Source: SSEF01 sp964398485 (GTDB lineage: Bacteria; Patescibacteriota; Minisyncoccia; Moranbacterales; UBA1568). Taken from it: a DNA stretch of 19,510 nt. The stretch's first letter is position 1. Every line of letters begins with the position of its first letter. A model generated the notes under the pieces. The model saw only the letters and a list, made by a program, of their open reading frames with translations. It searched no databases and was not told the DNA's origin. Positions 8,163 to 15,501 of this stretch are shown here, in pieces. Location: assembly GCA_964398485.1 (NCBI GenBank), contig CAYNMD010000016.1, positions 1 to 19,510 on the forward strand. Direction: 5' to 3'. The position numbers were made by a program, and so were the translations under genes.

Positions 8163-8202
8163 CCCGTGTCGTGGCAACTGCTGCGGCACGGGAAAATTCT
8201 TT
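8163..8202 (+). terminator. Copy 2 of the repeated hairpin
   Basis: The arms 8163-8176 and 8179-8192 pair at all 14 positions (three G-U pairs; the innermost pairs must open for a loop). The following AAAATTCTTT is a poor T-tract, so termination may be weak. It lies between convergent genes, 31 nt after the stop of the 613-aa gene and 8 nt before the end of the minus-strand gene. It shares 18 identical bases (8173-8190) with 6133-6150. Confidence 0.55.
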
Positions 8203-8209
8203 GATGGAC

Positions 8210-10669
8210 TTATGGAAGCTGGAAAACAAATGTACCATCAGGCCTGATGACAAGAAGGGTGTTTTTTTCACCTACAATGATGTGACTCGCTCCCTCGAAG
8301 GATGAGTGAAAATACTGAGCGACAAGGGTGCCGTCGGTTTTCCAGCGAACTATTCTCTGGGCAGCGGGATCAAGGGCAAGTAGATCACCACTCGCTTTAT
8401 CAAAGGTGAGAGCGGTAAGATGAGGGGGATTTTTTGTCCCACTAAAATTCACGGAGAGTATTTTTCCTCGTTCATAGAGTTGGGGTAGGCCATTGGTGTT
8501 GATGGCAGCGACTGATTCGCCAATGGTTAGGCTGGCAGGGAGAATGTTATCAAGAGCTTGCTTTGACCATTTGGTGGGAGCAGCAAATCCACCCTCACTT
8601 CGTGGAAAGCGATAGATATCTCGTGTCTTCTCATCGAGTACATAGAGGTAGGTAAGATAACTTCCGAGAGCAGCTGGGATGACTCCCTCTGGTAGAGGCA
8701 GAATATTGGTCTCAAATTTTTTGTTGACAATGGTGTAGATGTGGAGTGTGTTGGACTCTCCAAGGAGAAAGAGGGCATCGAGGTCGTCCATTGCTGTAGC
8801 AAGACGAATAGTCTCTGGGGTAGAGACGGATTCTTGGGTCGTTGTATTCACAATCCGATCCTGGGTTATGCCGAAAGCAATATTGTTGATCGAGACAAAA
8901 GCGATGGGCTTGAAATTGAATGGCGCAGTGATTGGCCTGCCATCGGAGAGTCTTGTGGCAAGAGGCTCATCTTGCTCGGGATTTTTGTCCGGTGGTATTT
9001 CGGTGGGGAGGGTAGTCTGAGAGTTCAGTGGCGTTTCTTGCTGAGCTTCTTTTTGCCAAAGAGTTGACCGATTCATATAGAAAACACTTCCTAGGAGTAT
9101 AGTAAGGCCTGCTGCTGTAATCCCGAGAAACAAGGAACGCTCTTTTGATGATCGGTTTCGCCAAAAATTTTGTACTTGAGTAGCGATGATACGACTCTTC
9201 TGGATAAATTTTTGATAGAGATATCTAAACTGGTTTTTCAAAGAAAGCCAGTGGTTCTTCATGGTTAACTGCCAAGCAGAAGGAGCTTGAGAAAGGGGAG
9301 GCGTATTCTTTTGAGAAGGGACTATTTTTTTTAGTCGCTCTTCAAAATTCTGTACATTTGATACAAGAGTAGTCCTGAGGTTCTTTGAGAAGAACTCGCT
9401 TCTCGGAGAGGTGGAGGACGTTTGTTCTTGGGTATTCTGGAGGACACCACCTTGATTTACTGGAGCAGCACTTGTATTTTTGATTCTCGATTCACGCCAA
9501 TGACGAAGGATGGACCGAGACCGGCGTGACAAACTCCGACCAAGCCGCGCAGTGAAAGCTCCTGCATTTTCAAAAAAAATTACCCCTTGCTTTTTCCAGC
9601 GTCTGAAAGAGCGACGAAACTGGTCTTGATAGATATCTAGATTTCTCAGAAATGATCCGAGCATGAGCTCAGCTTTGACCTTCCAAAGACCAGGGTCATT
9701 TTCGGATGGATTGGCTTCGCCCTGAATATAAATATGCCCTGTTTTTTTATCGATGTATTCTTCTTTTCCCGAGCTAGTAGCGAGAGAGACTTCATGTTCT
9801 ACGGTGAGTGTTTCTTTAACCTCGAGAGTGGCGAGTCTTGCTGCCTTTGCTTTTTCGAAAGCTTGTTTACTCCACACATTCGTGAGGACCGTCTCAGCAT
9901 TTTGGGTATCAACAGAAGAGGTAGTTGTCGGTTTTTTTGATGGAGGCACAACAACAGTTTCGGTAGTGACTCGGACGATTACGGCTCCAGCAATAGGAAG
10001 CTCGTTGATAAGGGCGGTTCTCAGGAATTGTTCAAATTCTCGCTCGCCAAAGCGCCGGGCATTTTTCTTGATATCTTCTGGGGTAAAGAGAGTCCAGATA
10101 GCTGGAGAGAGGGCGAGGAGGATATCTCCATCCATAAGTTTCCCGCTAGAAACTTCGGTGAAGGTTTTGAGAGGGTGGGGTTCACTTAAGTTTTCTGCGA
10201 GCCCATCGCTAATAGGACGGAAGGTATCTTCGCGCAAGAGGCCCAAGACTCCATCGCCGGTAGCAGAAAAATGGAGATTGGCATCACTAATACAGGCGAG
10301 GGTTCCATGAAGATGTCCAAGCCAAGAGACATTGCCTTCTTTGGCAATTTCGGCTAGGGCCACGTTGACTTTGTGGAGGGTAGTTTCGAAGCTATCTTCG
10401 ATGGAGCGCCTTGGGTTGGCAAAATACTCCTTTTTAGCGACGGATGCTAGAAAATTGACAATGTAGGCAGCATCTTCATCGTGGACTTCTACTTCGAAAA
10501 AACCGAATAACGTCCCGAGGTTTTTCCCGGCGACATTATCACTTTTGTGGTGAAAGGCGATGATATATGGCTCGGCACTGCGGCCGCTTCCTACGGTGAT
10601 GGCTTCATAAGAAACACGAAGCTGGGAAATAGATTTCCCTTCCTTCCTCCGGGGAGACTTTTCTTTCAT
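8210..10669 (-). CDS. PP2C-like domain, membrane segment and beta-propeller protein
   Basis: An 819-aa bitopic membrane protein. Residues about 10-245 resemble a PPM/PP2C Ser/Thr phosphatase: HGTLACISDANLHFSATGDGVLGLLR matches the beta-strand pair holding the G-D-S/G motif, and GDILLALSPAIWTLFTPEDI matches the usual GDRLLLCSDGL region, but SDG is replaced by SPA. The normal N-terminal metal-binding aspartates are not evident, so activity is doubtful. A basic, Ser-rich linker (about 260-505) leads to one transmembrane segment (about 510-531). Residues about 575-819 are repeated beta-strands, likely an NHL/WD-type propeller, probably outside the membrane if the PP2C part is cytoplasmic. It stands alone, convergent with the cassette. 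A sensing or signalling role is inference. Confidence 0.75.
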   Translation of the reverse strand: MKEKSPRRKEGKSISQLRVSYEAITVGSGRSAEPYIIAFHHKSDNVAGKNLGTLFGFFEVEVHDEDAAYIVNFLASVAKKEYFANPRRSIEDSFETTLHKVNVALAEIAKEGNVSWLGHLHGTLACISDANLHFSATGDGVLGLLREDTFRPISDGLAENLSEPHPLKTFTEVSSGKLMDGDILLALSPAIWTLFTPEDIKKNARRFGEREFEQFLRTALINELPIAGAVIVRVTTETVVVPPSKKPTTTSSVDTQNAETVLTNVWSKQAFEKAKAARLATLEVKETLTVEHEVSLATSSGKEEYIDKKTGHIYIQGEANPSENDPGLWKVKAELMLGSFLRNLDIYQDQFRRSFRRWKKQGVIFFENAGAFTARLGRSLSRRSRSILRHWRESRIKNTSAAPVNQGGVLQNTQEQTSSTSPRSEFFSKNLRTTLVSNVQNFEERLKKIVPSQKNTPPLSQAPSAWQLTMKNHWLSLKNQFRYLYQKFIQKSRIIATQVQNFWRNRSSKERSLFLGITAAGLTILLGSVFYMNRSTLWQKEAQQETPLNSQTTLPTEIPPDKNPEQDEPLATRLSDGRPITAPFNFKPIAFVSINNIAFGITQDRIVNTTTQESVSTPETIRLATAMDDLDALFLLGESNTLHIYTIVNKKFETNILPLPEGVIPAALGSYLTYLYVLDEKTRDIYRFPRSEGGFAAPTKWSKQALDNILPASLTIGESVAAINTNGLPQLYERGKILSVNFSGTKNPPHLTALTFDKASGDLLALDPAAQRIVRWKTDGTLVAQYFHSSFEGASHIIVGEKNTLLVIRPDGTFVFQLP

Positions 10670-10671
10670 AT

Positions 10672-10687
10672 AGGTAATATTATACCA
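10672..10687 (-). promoter_or_regulatory. Extended -10 promoter for a leaderless mRNA
   Basis: On the minus strand TGG precedes a perfect TATAAT (10684-10679). Only 9 nt separate the -10 from the ATG (10669), so transcription should begin 2-4 nt before the start codon. There is no SD and no good -35, which fits an extended -10 promoter and a leaderless message. Confidence 0.62.
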
Positions 10688-10751
10688 TACATTTCTTCTT
10701 TTTTCTCTTGCTTAAGCCATAATTTTTATACAGGGCTCAGATAGTCTCTTT

Positions 10752-10781
10752 TTGACGCTCAGAAGACGGCTCAGCTATACT
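10752..10781 (+). promoter_or_regulatory. Promoter of the rmuC operon
   Basis: TTGACG (10752-10757), 18-bp spacer, TATACT (10776-10781). The start is expected near 10788, and the leader before the ATG at 10822 is about 34 nt. Confidence 0.7.
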
Positions 10782-10784
10782 AGA

Positions 10785-10805
10785 GTGGATCGATTTCTTA
10801 TCCAC
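10785..10805 (+). promoter_or_regulatory. Inverted repeat at the operon start
   Basis: GTGGAT (10785-10790) and ATCCAC (10800-10805) form a perfect 6-bp inverted repeat spanning the expected transcription start. It could be an operator, perhaps for the winged-helix protein encoded next, or an RNA hairpin at the 5' end. The start codon at 10822 has no SD. The autoregulation idea is inference from position. Confidence 0.4.
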
Positions 10806-10821
10806 CTTTCTTTTTTACCGT

Positions 10822-11427
10822 ATGTCAGTAGCTCTCTTCGAAGCTTTGTTTGGATCGCGGGTGCGAGCACGTCTTATTCGTTTTTTTGCCATGAATCCAG
10901 AAGGGGAATTTTCGGTGGTTGATATTGCTGAGAAAACTCTGTTGTCGAGGACGGATGTCGCACGAGAGGCGAAGAAGTTATTCAAAATGAAGTTTATCCA
11001 TGAGCGGTCTCGACAAGGGAAGAAAACATATGGTGCTAACACGGAATTTCCTTTTTATGTGGAGTTAAAAACATTGGTATCAAAACTCAATGTAAATGCT
11101 GAAGCAAGAGTGTTCCGTCGTTTTAAATTAGTTGGGGAAGTAAAGCTCATTCTCATTAGTGGTCTTTTTTTGAATTACCCCAAATCCAAAGTGGATATGA
11201 TTTTGGTGGTCAACAATCTCAATCGCTCTAAGCTGAAATCTGCTATGGCTCAACTAGAGGCGGAGGTTGGCAAAGAGGTTCGATTTGTTCTTATGAATAG
11301 CGAGGAACTTCAGTATAGGTTGAATATGTTGGATCGATTTCTTATCGAGTTTCTCGAAGGCCCCTACGAGGAAGTGATTAACAAAGTGGCTGAACTGAAG
11401 CGTTTTATTGCTGGTATACGAAAATAA
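10822..11427 (+). CDS. Winged-helix protein with nucleotidyltransferase-like domain
   Basis: A 201-aa protein. Residues 1-75 form an ArsR/MarR-like winged helix: ARLIRFFAMNPEGEFSVVDIAEKT is helix one and the turn, SRTDVAREAKKLFKMKFI is the recognition helix, and RSRQGKKTYGAN is the wing. Residues about 105-200 look like a small MNT-type nucleotidyltransferase fold, but the usual G-S...D-x-D is reduced to S113-G114 and a single D125 (VDMILVV), so catalysis is unlikely. HTH-nucleotidyltransferase fusions are known in archaea and CPR bacteria and probably act as DNA-binding regulators. It is first in a five-gene operon, 3 nt before rmuC, and may control its own promoter, which carries an inverted repeat at 10785-10805. 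No SD precedes the ATG. Confidence 0.72.
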   Translation: MSVALFEALFGSRVRARLIRFFAMNPEGEFSVVDIAEKTLLSRTDVAREAKKLFKMKFIHERSRQGKKTYGANTEFPFYVELKTLVSKLNVNAEARVFRRFKLVGEVKLILISGLFLNYPKSKVDMILVVNNLNRSKLKSAMAQLEAEVGKEVRFVLMNSEELQYRLNMLDRFLIEFLEGPYEEVINKVAELKRFIAGIRK

Positions 11428-11430
11428 TAT

Positions 11431-12519
11431 ATGAATGAGCTGTGGTATTTTATTGGAGCTCTGGTGATAGGTGTGGGAGTGGTAGTCTGGGCAGTACTCA
11501 ATCAACGCCGCTCACAGGACTCGGCCAAACAACAAGAGCTGGAGGATCGTTTTCGAGGGCTTGATCAGTCGATGCGACAGGATATGCATCAGTTTCAGCA
11601 GCTCCTTTCCCAGAATCTTCATCAGCTTCAGGCAACGCTTGATAAAAGACTTCATGACAATACGGAACGTTTGGATAAACGACTGGAGAATGCTGGTCGC
11701 TCTTATGTTGATGTACAGAAACAGCTGGTTGAAGTAACCAAAATGAATCAAGCCATACTGGAGGTGACCAAAGAGGTTGCTTCTCTTCAGGATATTCTGA
11801 AGGCCCCAAAAATTCGGGGAGGATTTGGAGAACTTATGCTCAATGATCTCTTGGCACAAATGCTCCCACCAGATCATTTCGAGATTCAGCATACTTTCAA
11901 AAGTGGTGAGACGGTGGATGCTCTTATTACCCTAAAGGGAGGGTATATTAGCGTTGACTCAAAATTTCCACTTGAAAATTTCAAGCGTTTAATCGCTCTT
12001 CCAGAGGGAGCCGAACGGCAGAGTGCTCGCCGACAATTCTTGTCTGATGTGAAGAAACATGTTGATGCTATTGCTTCCAAGTATATAGTACCAAGTGAGG
12101 GTACTATTGATCTTGCTCTGATGTATATTCCAGCAGAGAACGTCTATTATGAGACTATTATTAAAGAAGAAAGCGATGCTGGCCTTTATGAGTATTTCAA
12201 TCAAAAGCATGTGGTACCGGTATCCCCAAACTCCTTTTATGCCTATCTGAAAACCATTATGTATGGTCTGCAGGGAATGCGAATTGAAAAACGAGCTAAG
12301 GAGATGTTTGTGGAACTTGAAAGGCTTGGGAGAGAATTTGGAAAGTTTCGAGATGATTTTGATGTACTAGGAAAGCATATTGGTAATACTTATAAGAAGT
12401 ATGAGGAGACGGAGAAACGACTCCTTCGTCTTGATGAACAGTTTGATCGGACTAAATTGACCGGGGAGCGAACTGAAGAAAAGGTACTCCCATCAGTTTC
12501 TTCAGAAAATATTTTATGA
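11431..12519 (+). CDS. rmuC: RmuC-family DNA recombination protein
   Basis: A 362-aa protein with the RmuC layout: a membrane anchor at about residues 5-23, a long coiled coil (about 28-120), then the RmuC core with KIRGGFGELMLNDLLAQMLPP, SVDSKFPLENFKRL and the MYIPAENVYYETI region. In E. coli RmuC is linked to limiting recombination between inverted repeats, and its PD-(D/E)XK-like fold suggests nuclease function; both points come from the family. It is shorter than the E. coli protein (about 475 aa), mainly through a shorter coiled coil and tail. No SD is visible; it starts 3 nt after the regulator. Its stop overlaps the next start as ATGA (12516-12519), which points to coupled translation. 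Confidence 0.9.
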   Translation: MNELWYFIGALVIGVGVVVWAVLNQRRSQDSAKQQELEDRFRGLDQSMRQDMHQFQQLLSQNLHQLQATLDKRLHDNTERLDKRLENAGRSYVDVQKQLVEVTKMNQAILEVTKEVASLQDILKAPKIRGGFGELMLNDLLAQMLPPDHFEIQHTFKSGETVDALITLKGGYISVDSKFPLENFKRLIALPEGAERQSARRQFLSDVKKHVDAIASKYIVPSEGTIDLALMYIPAENVYYETIIKEESDAGLYEYFNQKHVVPVSPNSFYAYLKTIMYGLQGMRIEKRAKEMFVELERLGREFGKFRDDFDVLGKHIGNTYKKYEETEKRLLRLDEQFDRTKLTGERTEEKVLPSVSSENIL

Positions 12520-12887
12520 ACCAGCTTTTTCCTATTGACGTTACATCCCCGTTTTGGCTGCGCCATTTTCGATCGATAAGTTTTTTGAGTGTTACCTTTG
12601 TTCACCTGGTAGTGTGTGGGATTCTCTACTGGTCAATCCGCTCTCGGGAAGAGGTGGTGATACTGCGCTACAATGCTTACCTAGGCATTGATCTCCTGGG
12701 GGTTTGGTGGCAATTATTTGTTATTCCAGCAGTCTCTTATTTTTTTGTACTTACCAATCTTCTACTCGTCGAGCTTCTCCGTCGTCGTGGTTATGAGAAG
12801 CTGGCCTTTCTATTGGTATGTGGTAATTGGTTTCTTGCCGGCGCTACTGTTGTGGCTACTCTGGCACTATCCTTTATTAATGTCTAA
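12516..12887 (+). CDS. Small integral membrane protein, unknown
   Basis: A 123-aa protein with three clear hydrophobic spans (about residues 21-41, 60-88 and 96-122) and Arg-rich loops (IRSREE, LLRRRGYEK), giving an inside-positive pattern. I do not recognise a family. Its start overlaps the rmuC stop and it ends 2 nt before the phosphoglycosyltransferase gene. Coupled production with that membrane enzyme suggests a partner in envelope polymer synthesis; this is inference from context only. No catalytic motif is visible. Confidence 0.75.
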   Translation: MNQLFPIDVTSPFWLRHFRSISFLSVTFVHLVVCGILYWSIRSREEVVILRYNAYLGIDLLGVWWQLFVIPAVSYFFVLTNLLLVELLRRRGYEKLAFLLVCGNWFLAGATVVATLALSFINV

Positions 12888-12889
12888 AT

Positions 12890-13930
12890 GTGAGAGATAC
12901 AGCTTTGCTTGTGCATGCAGTAACGCTGGCTTCCATCGCTTGGGCTGTGGCTATAGCTGTGGGTTGGCTACTCTGTTTTTTGGCGCGATTTAAGGAAAGA
13001 AGAACCCGCCAGGAAGTCGGTCGTCCCCCAAGCACTCACCACTTCTTTTACCGTTTTGGTGGGCTGGTTCTTGCGGCTGGTTTTTTTGGCGCTTTATTTT
13101 TTGACAATCGTTTGGTGAGTGATACTCGTCTCCAAATTTTGATTGTTGGGTCACTTCTAGCATTGGCTATTGGAATGTATGATGATTGGCGTCCACTGCA
13201 TTGGTCGTATCAACTTCTTGGACAACTTTTACTTGGTGGGATGCTTCTCTCTTCTGGAATGAAGATTGCCCATCTTGACCTTGGCGCCGGGATGGTTGTT
13301 TATTTTGATGCCGTTATACCTTTTTTAAGCGGGATTATTACTCTCTGGTGGGTCGTATTGGTGATGAATGCGACTAACTGGGTTGATGGGGCTGATGGTC
13401 TTGTCGGGGGAGTTATTGGGGTAGCTCTTTTGGTGTTGGCATGGCTTTCTTGGCAGCCTCCAGTTTACCAGCCAACTCTTACCTTGCTCACGCTTATGCT
13501 GGGTGGCGCTCTTCTCGGGTTTTTGTGTTTTAATTGGTACCCGGCAAGGCTTATCGCTGGGAGTGGCGGAGTAAACTTTCTGGGTTTTCTCCTCGCTGCT
13601 TTTTCGGTATATGCTGGAGCGAAGGTTGCTACCGCTCTTCTTGTTTTGACGATTCCTGTCCTGGATCTTTTTTCGGTTATTCTTGCCCGTCTTCGAAAAG
13701 GGAGATCTCCTTTCTTACCTGATCAAGGTCATCTCCATCACATCCTTTTGTCTCGAGGTTTTTCTCCTCGAGGTATCACTGGTATCTATATTCTTTTTAC
13801 CGGGGTGATGGGTATGCTATCGCTGGTCACTAAATCAATGGGAAAATTCTATGTGTTCTTGCTCGCCGGCATTGTCTTCTTTTCTGTCTTGGGTTGGATG
13901 CACTGGGGAGTGGCAAAAAAAGAAAACTAG
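12890..13930 (+). CDS. WecA/MraY-family phosphoglycosyltransferase
   Basis: A 346-aa polytopic membrane protein of the family that transfers a sugar-1-phosphate from a UDP-sugar to undecaprenyl phosphate, starting peptidoglycan or surface-polymer synthesis at the inner membrane face. Motifs present: GMYDDW (D98, D99), N160-A-T-N-W-V-D-G-A-D-G-L (160-171), and the histidine motif HLHH (281-284) followed by LLSRGF. In the motif that usually reads GDSGS, this protein reads GSGGV: the aspartate known to bind magnesium in MraY is Ser225. The H-x-H-H pattern favours a WecA/TagO-type enzyme over MraY. It starts with GTG 2 nt after the previous stop; the ATG at 12888 is followed at once by TGA. About ten hydrophobic spans are visible. 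Confidence 0.87.
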   Translation: MRDTALLVHAVTLASIAWAVAIAVGWLLCFLARFKERRTRQEVGRPPSTHHFFYRFGGLVLAAGFFGALFFDNRLVSDTRLQILIVGSLLALAIGMYDDWRPLHWSYQLLGQLLLGGMLLSSGMKIAHLDLGAGMVVYFDAVIPFLSGIITLWWVVLVMNATNWVDGADGLVGGVIGVALLVLAWLSWQPPVYQPTLTLLTLMLGGALLGFLCFNWYPARLIAGSGGVNFLGFLLAAFSVYAGAKVATALLVLTIPVLDLFSVILARLRKGRSPFLPDQGHLHHILLSRGFSPRGITGIYILFTGVMGMLSLVTKSMGKFYVFLLAGIVFFSVLGWMHWGVAKKEN

Positions 13931-13938
13931 GTTTCTCT

Positions 13939-14403
13939 ATGCCCGTTTCAATGCCATCAAGATATTTTCTGCTGACGCTTATTCTGACCGTAGGTGTGTT
14001 TATAGCTATTGGATTTCAGTATAAGATATCCAGAAACTCGTCTTTCCCTCAGCAAGAGTATCTCGTTATTGGAGAGAGGCGCTGGCAACTTCTGGAAAGA
14101 GCTGCGACAGATGTGACGAGAAGACAGGGGCTGGCTGGATACGACTCTCTTCCTCGGGGCTTTGGTATGCTCTTTGACTTTGACACGTTAGCCTACCATT
14201 CGTTCTGGATGAGGGGAATGAATTTTCCCTTGGACGTAGTTTTTATCCAGGGGGATATCGTTGATTCAGTAGTATCTCATCGAGAACCCGGTGACTTGAG
14301 GCCTATGCAGCCAAGAGAGCCGGTGGACCGAGTATTAGAAGTTAATGCTGGTGAAGCAGAGGGTATTCATCCTGGTGATAAGGTGCGGATAATCAAAGAA
14401 TAA
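13939..14403 (+). CDS. DUF192-family protein, membrane-anchored
   Basis: A DUF192 protein of 154 aa from the ATG at 13939, which avoids overlap with the previous gene; an ATG at 13894 would add 15 residues inside it. It has an N-terminal hydrophobic anchor or uncleaved signal (YFLLTLILTVGVFIAIGF), then the DUF192 core: ATDVTRRQGLAGYDSLPRG, GMLFDFD, HSFWMRGMNFPLDVVFI and VLEVNAGEAEGIHPGDKV. DUF192 proteins form small extracytoplasmic beta-barrels of unknown biochemical role. It is last in the operon, 8 nt after the phosphoglycosyltransferase gene and 12 nt before a strong terminator. No SD is visible, so the exact start is uncertain. Confidence 0.83.
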   Translation: MPVSMPSRYFLLTLILTVGVFIAIGFQYKISRNSSFPQQEYLVIGERRWQLLERAATDVTRRQGLAGYDSLPRGFGMLFDFDTLAYHSFWMRGMNFPLDVVFIQGDIVDSVVSHREPGDLRPMQPREPVDRVLEVNAGEAEGIHPGDKVRIIKE

Positions 14404-14415
14404 ACTGGACAAACT

Positions 14416-14440
14416 AAAAACCCCGCGTTGCGGGGTTTTT
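14416..14440. terminator. Bidirectional terminator
   Basis: CCCCGC (14421-14426), loop GTT, GCGGGG (14430-14435), flanked by A5 and T5. It works in either direction and separates the convergent DUF192 gene (plus) and the LysM-like gene ending at 14486 (minus). Confidence 0.9.
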
Positions 14441-14485
14441 AGGCAATTGCTAGAAAAGGTACAAGGAGAAACAAATGGACACACC

Positions 14486-15076
14486 TTACGAACGATATGC
14501 ACTTACGCGTTGAGCATACTTGTGCAAATTTTTGAGCTGACCGTCAGTGAGCTTCTGAGACTGTTCAATAGCCTGACGCATCATGTCTTTTGAGAACTCG
14601 AGTGATTGACCGATAGCAAGATGCTTGTTACCAGCTACCTGCTTTCGGAGATAATCTTCGATGTACACCTTGTGGGCACCAGTAAGAGACGAATCAGGAT
14701 TCTTCTCGAGATAGTGCATAAGTGCTGCTCGAGCAAGATGAGTTGATCCATCGCCACGAACAGCTGTCTCTACGAAGGCTGTAGCGGTTTCTTGACTGGT
14801 TTCAGCGGGTCGCTCTACTGACTTGGCAGTAGCTGATTCATCTGCAGTTGCGGAGGTTTCGGTGTCTTCGTTAACTACTTCGTCAACTACCTCATCGGTG
14901 AGAGCAACAGTTTCGCTGTCTTTCAGAGTATCTTCAGAACGTTGTGAGTAGGAATAAATTCCAAGAGCGATAGCAGCAACAATGAAGATGCTGACGATAA
15001 CTCGCAAATTCTCCTGTACCCAGGTTTTGGCCTGGTCTCCAAGACGTTCTTCTCCATCATAATGATTTTCTTCCAT
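14486..15076 (-). CDS. Membrane protein with LysM-like C-terminal module
   Basis: A 196-aa protein from the ATG at 15076. A GTG at 15085 would add three residues, but the GAGAGG-type SD sits 8 nt before the ATG. A charged N-terminus of about 25 residues leads to one transmembrane segment (VIVSIFIVAAIALGIYSY), then a Thr/Glu/Asp-rich disordered stalk, and a C-terminal helical module of about 90 residues (VRGDGSTHLARAALMHYLE, IEDYLRKQV, IGQSLEFSKDMMRQAIEQ). This module matches the long-spaced LysM-like region of the gene at 1-2250, including the R-G-(D/E) opening and the G-(Q/K)-(S/T)-L closing. A surface-exposed, cell-wall-binding role is inference. It is monocistronic, with its own promoter and terminator. 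Confidence 0.8.
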   Translation of the reverse strand: MEENHYDGEERLGDQAKTWVQENLRVIVSIFIVAAIALGIYSYSQRSEDTLKDSETVALTDEVVDEVVNEDTETSATADESATAKSVERPAETSQETATAFVETAVRGDGSTHLARAALMHYLEKNPDSSLTGAHKVYIEDYLRKQVAGNKHLAIGQSLEFSKDMMRQAIEQSQKLTDGQLKNLHKYAQRVSAYRS

Positions 15077-15201
15077 AGTAGTCACCTCTCTTTCTAGTGT
15101 GTGGGTTAATTTGTAAACGTACCCGCTTCCGTTGAAGCCAGATTGGGAGAGTACCCCCTATCTTTTGGTTCGGGGAACTCACGTGGCTCCCTTCGCTCCT
15201 C

Positions 15202-15231
15202 ATAGTAAAAGGAAGAGGGGGAGGGTGTCAA
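15202..15231 (-). promoter_or_regulatory. Promoter of the LysM-like membrane protein gene
   Basis: On the minus strand: TTGACA (15231-15226), 18-bp spacer, TACTAT (15207-15202). The start is expected near 15195, leaving a leader of about 120 nt. The leader holds small hairpins, including GCTTC/GAAGC at 15125-15138 and a GGGAGC/GTTCCC stem at about 15173-15191. Confidence 0.65.
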
Positions 15232-15501
15232 TCTCGACAAAAAAGCTTAAATGAGCCATAATTTCTCATTTTTTATCAAGAAAATAATCTCATTTTTCTG
15301 CGAGAGAAGATCATATTTTTTTGATGAAAATTTTTTCAAAGAGCCGAGGGGAAAAGTTTTTCTTTTTTGGAAATTATAAAAAAAGTTATAAGAATATTTT
15401 TTATTTTTGGTATCATATTTTTTAAACGACTGATTTTCTCAATGAAAATATTTTTTTATTTGTTTTATTTTTTAAAATCACTTGACAGAAATTTTTTTTG
15501 C
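15232..15501. other. AT-rich non-coding spacer
   Basis: About 270 bp with many A- and T-tracts of 5-9 bases and no credible gene on either strand (the open frames here are low-complexity). It lies between two divergent promoters. The tracts could give intrinsic DNA curvature or UP-element contacts for the lysine-rich peptide gene. I see no DnaA-box cluster or tandem repeat that would make it an origin. A TTGACA at 15482-15487 is 36 bp from the nearest good -10 and so is probably not that promoter's -35. Confidence 0.55.

Noticed and set aside
14475..14513. A 12-codon plus-strand frame after AAGGAG (14463-14468)
   Set aside because: It lies just after a strong terminator, has no promoter of its own and overlaps the end of the minus-strand membrane-protein gene; probably chance.
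15482..15487. TTGACA as the -35 of the lysine-rich peptide promoter
   Set aside because: The distance to TATACT is 36 bp, and nothing resembling a -10 lies 16-18 bp downstream.
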